A model generated the notes under the pieces. It saw only the letters and a program-made list of their open reading frames with translations, searched no databases and was not told the DNA's origin. Source: Brucepastera parasyntrophica (GTDB lineage: Bacteria > Spirochaetota > Spirochaetia > Treponematales > Treponemataceae). Taken from it: a stretch of DNA of 64,000 nucleotides. Positions 60,791 to 64,000 of this stretch are shown here, in pieces. The stretch is from the NCBI RefSeq assembly GCF_022376835.1, contig NZ_CP084606.1, positions 1,110,501 through 1,174,500 on the forward strand. The letters run 5' to 3'. The translations under genes and the position numbers were made by a program. Every line of letters starts with the position of its first letter. The first letter of the stretch is position 1.

Positions 60791-61495
60791 TTATTCCGAA
60801 AAAAGGAAATTATTGAATGCATTTGCCGATGGAGGCGCATCATATATAAACCGGTTATCAAGAATGCCCTGGTTCAGCGAATAATCAGAGAATTCAAAGG
60901 TAATCTGGTCGCCGGTTACGGTTTGGGCTTCAATCACCCGTATAAGTTTCGATTCAGGGGAAATTTTAAGACGTATAGTCCTGAACATTTCGGTTGCCGA
61001 ACGGCGGGAAAGGAGCAATACAATGACCGTTTCCCTCGCATTTTCCCTGATTGGAACCGGATCAGGACCTTCTTCATAGGCAACCGAATAAAACCGCTTC
61101 ATAAGCGCGAGGCCCTGAGGCGTCGCCAGAGAAGCCCCGGAAGCTGAAGAGCTTTTTTCCACGGACTGGTTAAGTACAACATTGTATGAGGGCAGATAAA
61201 TAGTCAGCATATCCCCGTTAAAAACAATAGCCTGTTCATCAGGTCTGGTAAAATCTATCCGCAAAAGATGGGGAACTTTAAATATAACCCTTCCGGTCAT
61301 TGTCTCAGCCCGGGAACCGGTGCCGCTGGTAATGGTTATATTAGCGGAATAATCCCTAATTGAAGCATATACATCTGAAACTGATGAAAAAAAGGTATCG
61401 GCGGTAGTGATGGATGTCTGGGCAGAAAGCAGCATGCAGGGCATAAAAAAACATACCAACATTACATATGGAAACCTGGAAGAAAATATTTTCAT
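60791..61495 (-). CDS. lolA: LolA-family outer-membrane lipoprotein carrier
   Basis: The 234-residue protein has a signal peptide (cleavage near LSAQ-T) and the LolA fold: YSANITITSGTGSRAETMTG, VPHLLRIDFTRPDEQAIVFN, VIVLLLSRRS and FSDYSLNQGILDNRFIYDAPP. LolA shuttles lipoproteins across the periplasm, consistent with the many lipoproteins in this window. It lies downstream of ftsH by about 97 bases and upstream of the RodZ-like gene by 15. Confidence 0.85.
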   Translation of the reverse strand: MKIFSSRFPYVMLVCFFMPCMLLSAQTSITTADTFFSSVSDVYASIRDYSANITITSGTGSRAETMTGRVIFKVPHLLRIDFTRPDEQAIVFNGDMLTIYLPSYNVVLNQSVEKSSSASGASLATPQGLALMKRFYSVAYEEGPDPVPIRENARETVIVLLLSRRSATEMFRTIRLKISPESKLIRVIEAQTVTGDQITFEFSDYSLNQGILDNRFIYDAPPSANAFNNFLFSE

Positions 61496-61592
61496 TCTAT
61501 AAGTAAACCAGAAAGAAGGTATTCAGTCAATTAAGCAGACAGCAAAATTGTCCTGTTTTGCATTCAGGGAGGAGATTTTCATGTAGATCGGG

Positions 61593-63590
61593 TCAGTCTA
61601 TCTCGGTTCCGGCCTGGTCTCCTGGTTTCGGCAGATTGGCTTCCGCCGTGACTATCTCCATAAACTCGGTTTCTTCTATTATTTCCTTTTCAAGCAGGCG
61701 GTTCGCGATATAATCGACAAGAACCCTTTTTTCGGCCAGGAGTTTTTTTACGGCTCCATACCGTTCGTCTATTATTCTGGCGATTTCTTCATCAATATAC
61801 TGCTGGGTCGATTCGGCGTACTCCCTGACCAGATGGGGTTCCATGCCCGATCCGTATCCCGCGCCCCGCTGACTAAGCGCAACATTCCTGAATTTTCCGC
61901 TCATTCCGTAGTCCGTTATCATTTTCCGGATGATATCGGTAGCCCGCGAAAGGTCATTCGAAGCGCCGGTTGAAACCTGGGAAAATACTATTTCCTCCGC
62001 GGCCCGGCCGCCCAATAACACATCAATTTCACCGAGCAGCTCGTTTTCAGTCCGCAGATAGCGGTCTTCCTCGGGCATTTGGAGGGTATACCCCAAAGCG
62101 GCGACCCCGCGCGGAATAATTGAAACTTTATGAACCCTGTCCGCTCCCGGAGTAAAAGCGGCCATAACAGCGTGTCCTGTTTCATGGAATGCGACAATTT
62201 TCCGCTCTTCTTCCTTTATTACCCTGCTTTTTTTCTGGAGCCCGGCTATGGCTTTTTCAACAGCCTCGTCCAGGTCTTCCATGGTAACTTCCTTGCGGCC
62301 GGCGCGCACGGCGAGCAGGGCGGCCTCATTGATAATATTCGCAAGGTCGGCTCCGGAAGAGCCGCTGGTGGTTTTGGCAATTGAAGCGAGATTAACATCC
62401 TTCGCAAGTTTGACATTTTTCGCGTGAATTTTGAGGATCTGCTCTCTGCCCTTGACGTCGGGGCGGTCAACAACAACCTGCCGGTCAAACCGGCCCGGTC
62501 TGAGCAGCGCGGGATCAAGAACATCAGGGCGGTTTGTCGCCGCAAGCAGAATAAGCCCGCTGGACCCGTCAAATCCGTCCATTTCAACCAGAAGCTGGTT
62601 CAGGGTCTGCTCCCGTTCATCATTTGAAGACATTGAGTTAATGCGGGACTTTCCGATGGCGTCCAGTTCGTCAATAAAGACAATGCAGGGTGCCTTTTCC
62701 CTGGCCTGCTTGAACAGATCACGAACCCGGGACGCCCCAACGCCGACAAACATTTCAACAAAATCGGAACCGCTGATGCGGAAAAAAGGCACGCCGGCTT
62801 CTCCCGCGACCGCCCTGGCAAGGAGGGTCTTTCCGGTACCCGGAGGCCCGATAAGAAGCACGCCCCGCGGAATTTTTCCGCCTATATCAGTGTATTTCTT
62901 CGGATATTTGAGAAAGTCGACCACTTCAACAAGTTCTTCCTTTGCTTCATCAACCCCGGCGACATCCGAAAAGCGGGTTGAGACCTTCCCCTCTTCCACC
63001 GCGGCGGAACGGGTCTGTCCGGCGGAAAAAATACTGCCGCCGAGTCCACCGCCCATCCTTTTAATAAGAAACCGCCAGATAAGGAAAATAAGGGCAAGCG
63101 GGATTAAAAGCTGGATGATAAATTCAAAAAAATAATTCCGGTTCGTAGGCTGGATTGAATAGGACACATGCGCGGCGTTCAGAAACTCAAAAAATTCGTC
63201 AGTCGCGACCCCGTATGTCCGGTAGCTTTTTCCTTTGGATGAACTCCTGCCGAATGGAAAAGGCCTGTTCGTCTGGGAATCTGGGTCTTCCGGGGTAGTA
63301 TAGCCGACAAACTCACTGTTGCTGAGCACAACCCGTACAATTTCGCCGGAGGAAATCCGCTCCCTGAATTCGGAAAACGGGATCGCGGGATCCGAACGGG
63401 GGAAAAGCATATTAATGATTACCAGAACAGCCAGAATAATCAGTATTATTGCCCAAAAAGGAATCCTGGGCATCTTGGGAGTATTTTTTCCGTCAGATGA
63501 TCCTGGTTCCGGATTCAGCTTGAAAAAATTAAAAGGATCATTCTGGTTATCATTTTTTTTATCTTTTTGAGAATTATCTGGATCACTCAT
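61593..63590 (-). CDS. ftsH: ATP-dependent zinc metalloprotease FtsH
   Basis: This 665-residue membrane AAA protease has two N-terminal transmembrane helices (about 42-62 and 155-175) flanking a periplasmic domain. It has Walker A GPPGTGKT, Walker [11 protein letters not shown], the SRH with [10 protein letters not shown] and the zinc site HETGH. It degrades misassembled membrane proteins and regulators. The start at 63590 (MSDPDN) is the most likely by length. Starts up to 63671 are open in frame and none has an ideal ribosome site. Confidence 0.94.
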   Translation of the reverse strand: MSDPDNSQKDKKNDNQNDPFNFFKLNPEPGSSDGKNTPKMPRIPFWAIILIILAVLVIINMLFPRSDPAIPFSEFRERISSGEIVRVVLSNSEFVGYTTPEDPDSQTNRPFPFGRSSSKGKSYRTYGVATDEFFEFLNAAHVSYSIQPTNRNYFFEFIIQLLIPLALIFLIWRFLIKRMGGGLGGSIFSAGQTRSAAVEEGKVSTRFSDVAGVDEAKEELVEVVDFLKYPKKYTDIGGKIPRGVLLIGPPGTGKTLLARAVAGEAGVPFFRISGSDFVEMFVGVGASRVRDLFKQAREKAPCIVFIDELDAIGKSRINSMSSNDEREQTLNQLLVEMDGFDGSSGLILLAATNRPDVLDPALLRPGRFDRQVVVDRPDVKGREQILKIHAKNVKLAKDVNLASIAKTTSGSSGADLANIINEAALLAVRAGRKEVTMEDLDEAVEKAIAGLQKKSRVIKEEERKIVAFHETGHAVMAAFTPGADRVHKVSIIPRGVAALGYTLQMPEEDRYLRTENELLGEIDVLLGGRAAEEIVFSQVSTGASNDLSRATDIIRKMITDYGMSGKFRNVALSQRGAGYGSGMEPHLVREYAESTQQYIDEEIARIIDERYGAVKKLLAEKRVLVDYIANRLLEKEIIEETEFMEIVTAEANLPKPGDQAGTEID

Positions 63591-63714
63591 ACTGCATACA
63601 CCGCCTGAAAGGGAACCTTTTTGAGATATGGTTTCGGGAACCCTATCCATATAATACGGAAAACTGCCCATTACGTCGAGTCATTTATTTTTTTTTTTCG
63701 GTTTCATAGGCTAT

Positions 63715-64000
63715 TTATGGTATCCTCCGGAGGCGTATGGCGTCTTCGGGACAAATTTCGTGGCAGCAAAAACAGTGCAGGCACTTTTTGCGGTCAAGAA
63801 CAACAAAGGCGCGCTTTTTCCTGGTTTCGAACCGGAGCGCCTTTCCGGGACAGATTTTAATGCAGTTACCGCAGCGTATGCATTTTTTCGATACAAAATG
63901 GGGCCACAAAAGAAAAACAAACGAAGCGAATGTATGAAAAAACCGGGGCATATAGGGTTTGAGAAGGTCGTTTCCGCGGAAGCTTTTAACAATGTCGAAT
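63715..64000 (-). CDS. Ferredoxin-type iron-sulfur protein, C-terminal part (5' end outside window)
   Basis: The frame is open from the right edge of the window to the stop at 63715, giving 94 residues. It contains a hydrophobic stretch (FASFVFLLWPHF) and two 4Fe-4S motifs, CIRCGNCIKICPGKA and CLHCFCCHEICPEDA. The arrangement fits the end of a DUF362-type iron-sulfur protein or a similar redox protein, but the N-terminal part needed to decide lies outside the window. It reads toward ftsH. Confidence 0.75.
   Translation of the reverse strand, partial: FDIVKSFRGNDLLKPYMPRFFHTFASFVFLLWPHFVSKKCIRCGNCIKICPGKALRFETRKKRAFVVLDRKKCLHCFCCHEICPEDAIRLRRIP

Noticed and set aside
1..64000. CRISPR array, rRNA operon or prophage structural genes
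   Set aside because: No regularly spaced short direct repeats, no rRNA-like sequence and no capsid, tail or terminase genes were seen. The element at the left edge shows only integration and regulation genes.

Overview
The window reads as chromosome of a host-associated or anaerobic spirochete, most likely a treponeme. This is inferred from gene content: a MoxR/DUF58/BatA-B-C-D cluster, many short-signal lipoproteins, a GTP-type PEP carboxykinase, a hybrid-cluster protein with a partner ferredoxin, GatCAB, an HD-GYP response regulator, a class III cyclase and an OmpA-type outer membrane protein. No rRNA gene or CRISPR array is present. The only RNA gene recognised is the initiator tRNA.

Layout. 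1-4.5 kb is an AT-rich integrative element fused to the 3' end of the initiator tRNA gene (4538-4610). It carries a tyrosine recombinase, an excisionase-like HTH protein, an XRE regulator, a lipoprotein and small unknown genes, and its far end lies outside the window. 5-12.4 kb holds an OmpA protein, PRPP synthase, a sugar kinase/HAD pair, a DksA-like zinc finger protein, IF-1 and a membrane J protein. 12.7-20 kb is one leftward operon: moxR, DUF58, DUF4381-like, batA, batB, batC, an SH3-tailed batD and an Smr-domain gene. 20-26.8 kb has an aminotransferase, a solute-binding lipoprotein, a PAP2 phosphatase and a GntR-controlled ABC operon with a clear promoter/operator. 26.9-41.7 kb has PEPCK, a TPR lipoprotein, a beta-propeller membrane protein, a nuclease-fold lipoprotein, YchF, IlvE, acylphosphatase, Hcp and its ferredoxin, a three-gene cassette of unknown function and a phosphoesterase lipoprotein. 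41.7-49.7 kb has an outer-membrane protein, MsrAB, a cyclase operon and an HD-GYP regulator followed by a decayed gene. 50-64 kb has lipoproteins, gatCAB with an aminotransferase-fold gene, then uvrD, rimO, a RodZ-like gene, lolA, ftsH and the end of a ferredoxin-type gene.

Two window-wide patterns stand out. First, a dispersed palindromic repeat of about 170-185 bp occurs in three long copies (34.8, 50.4 and 55.7 kb) and two deletion derivatives (21.4 and 28.75 kb). Four of the five copies lie at or inside the 3' end of a gene, and at least two long copies contain a small conserved open frame. Second, five recognisable genes (pckG, the propeller gene, acylphosphatase, hcp and a small hypothetical) are each broken by an apparent one-base loss in or beside a homopolymer run. 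Restoring one base repairs each of them, so these look more like a systematic sequencing artefact than five independent pseudogenes.

Several promoters can be read directly: tRNA-fMet, infA, moxR and the gntR operon. Four genes have promoter-like elements placed so close to the ATG that their mRNAs may be leaderless.
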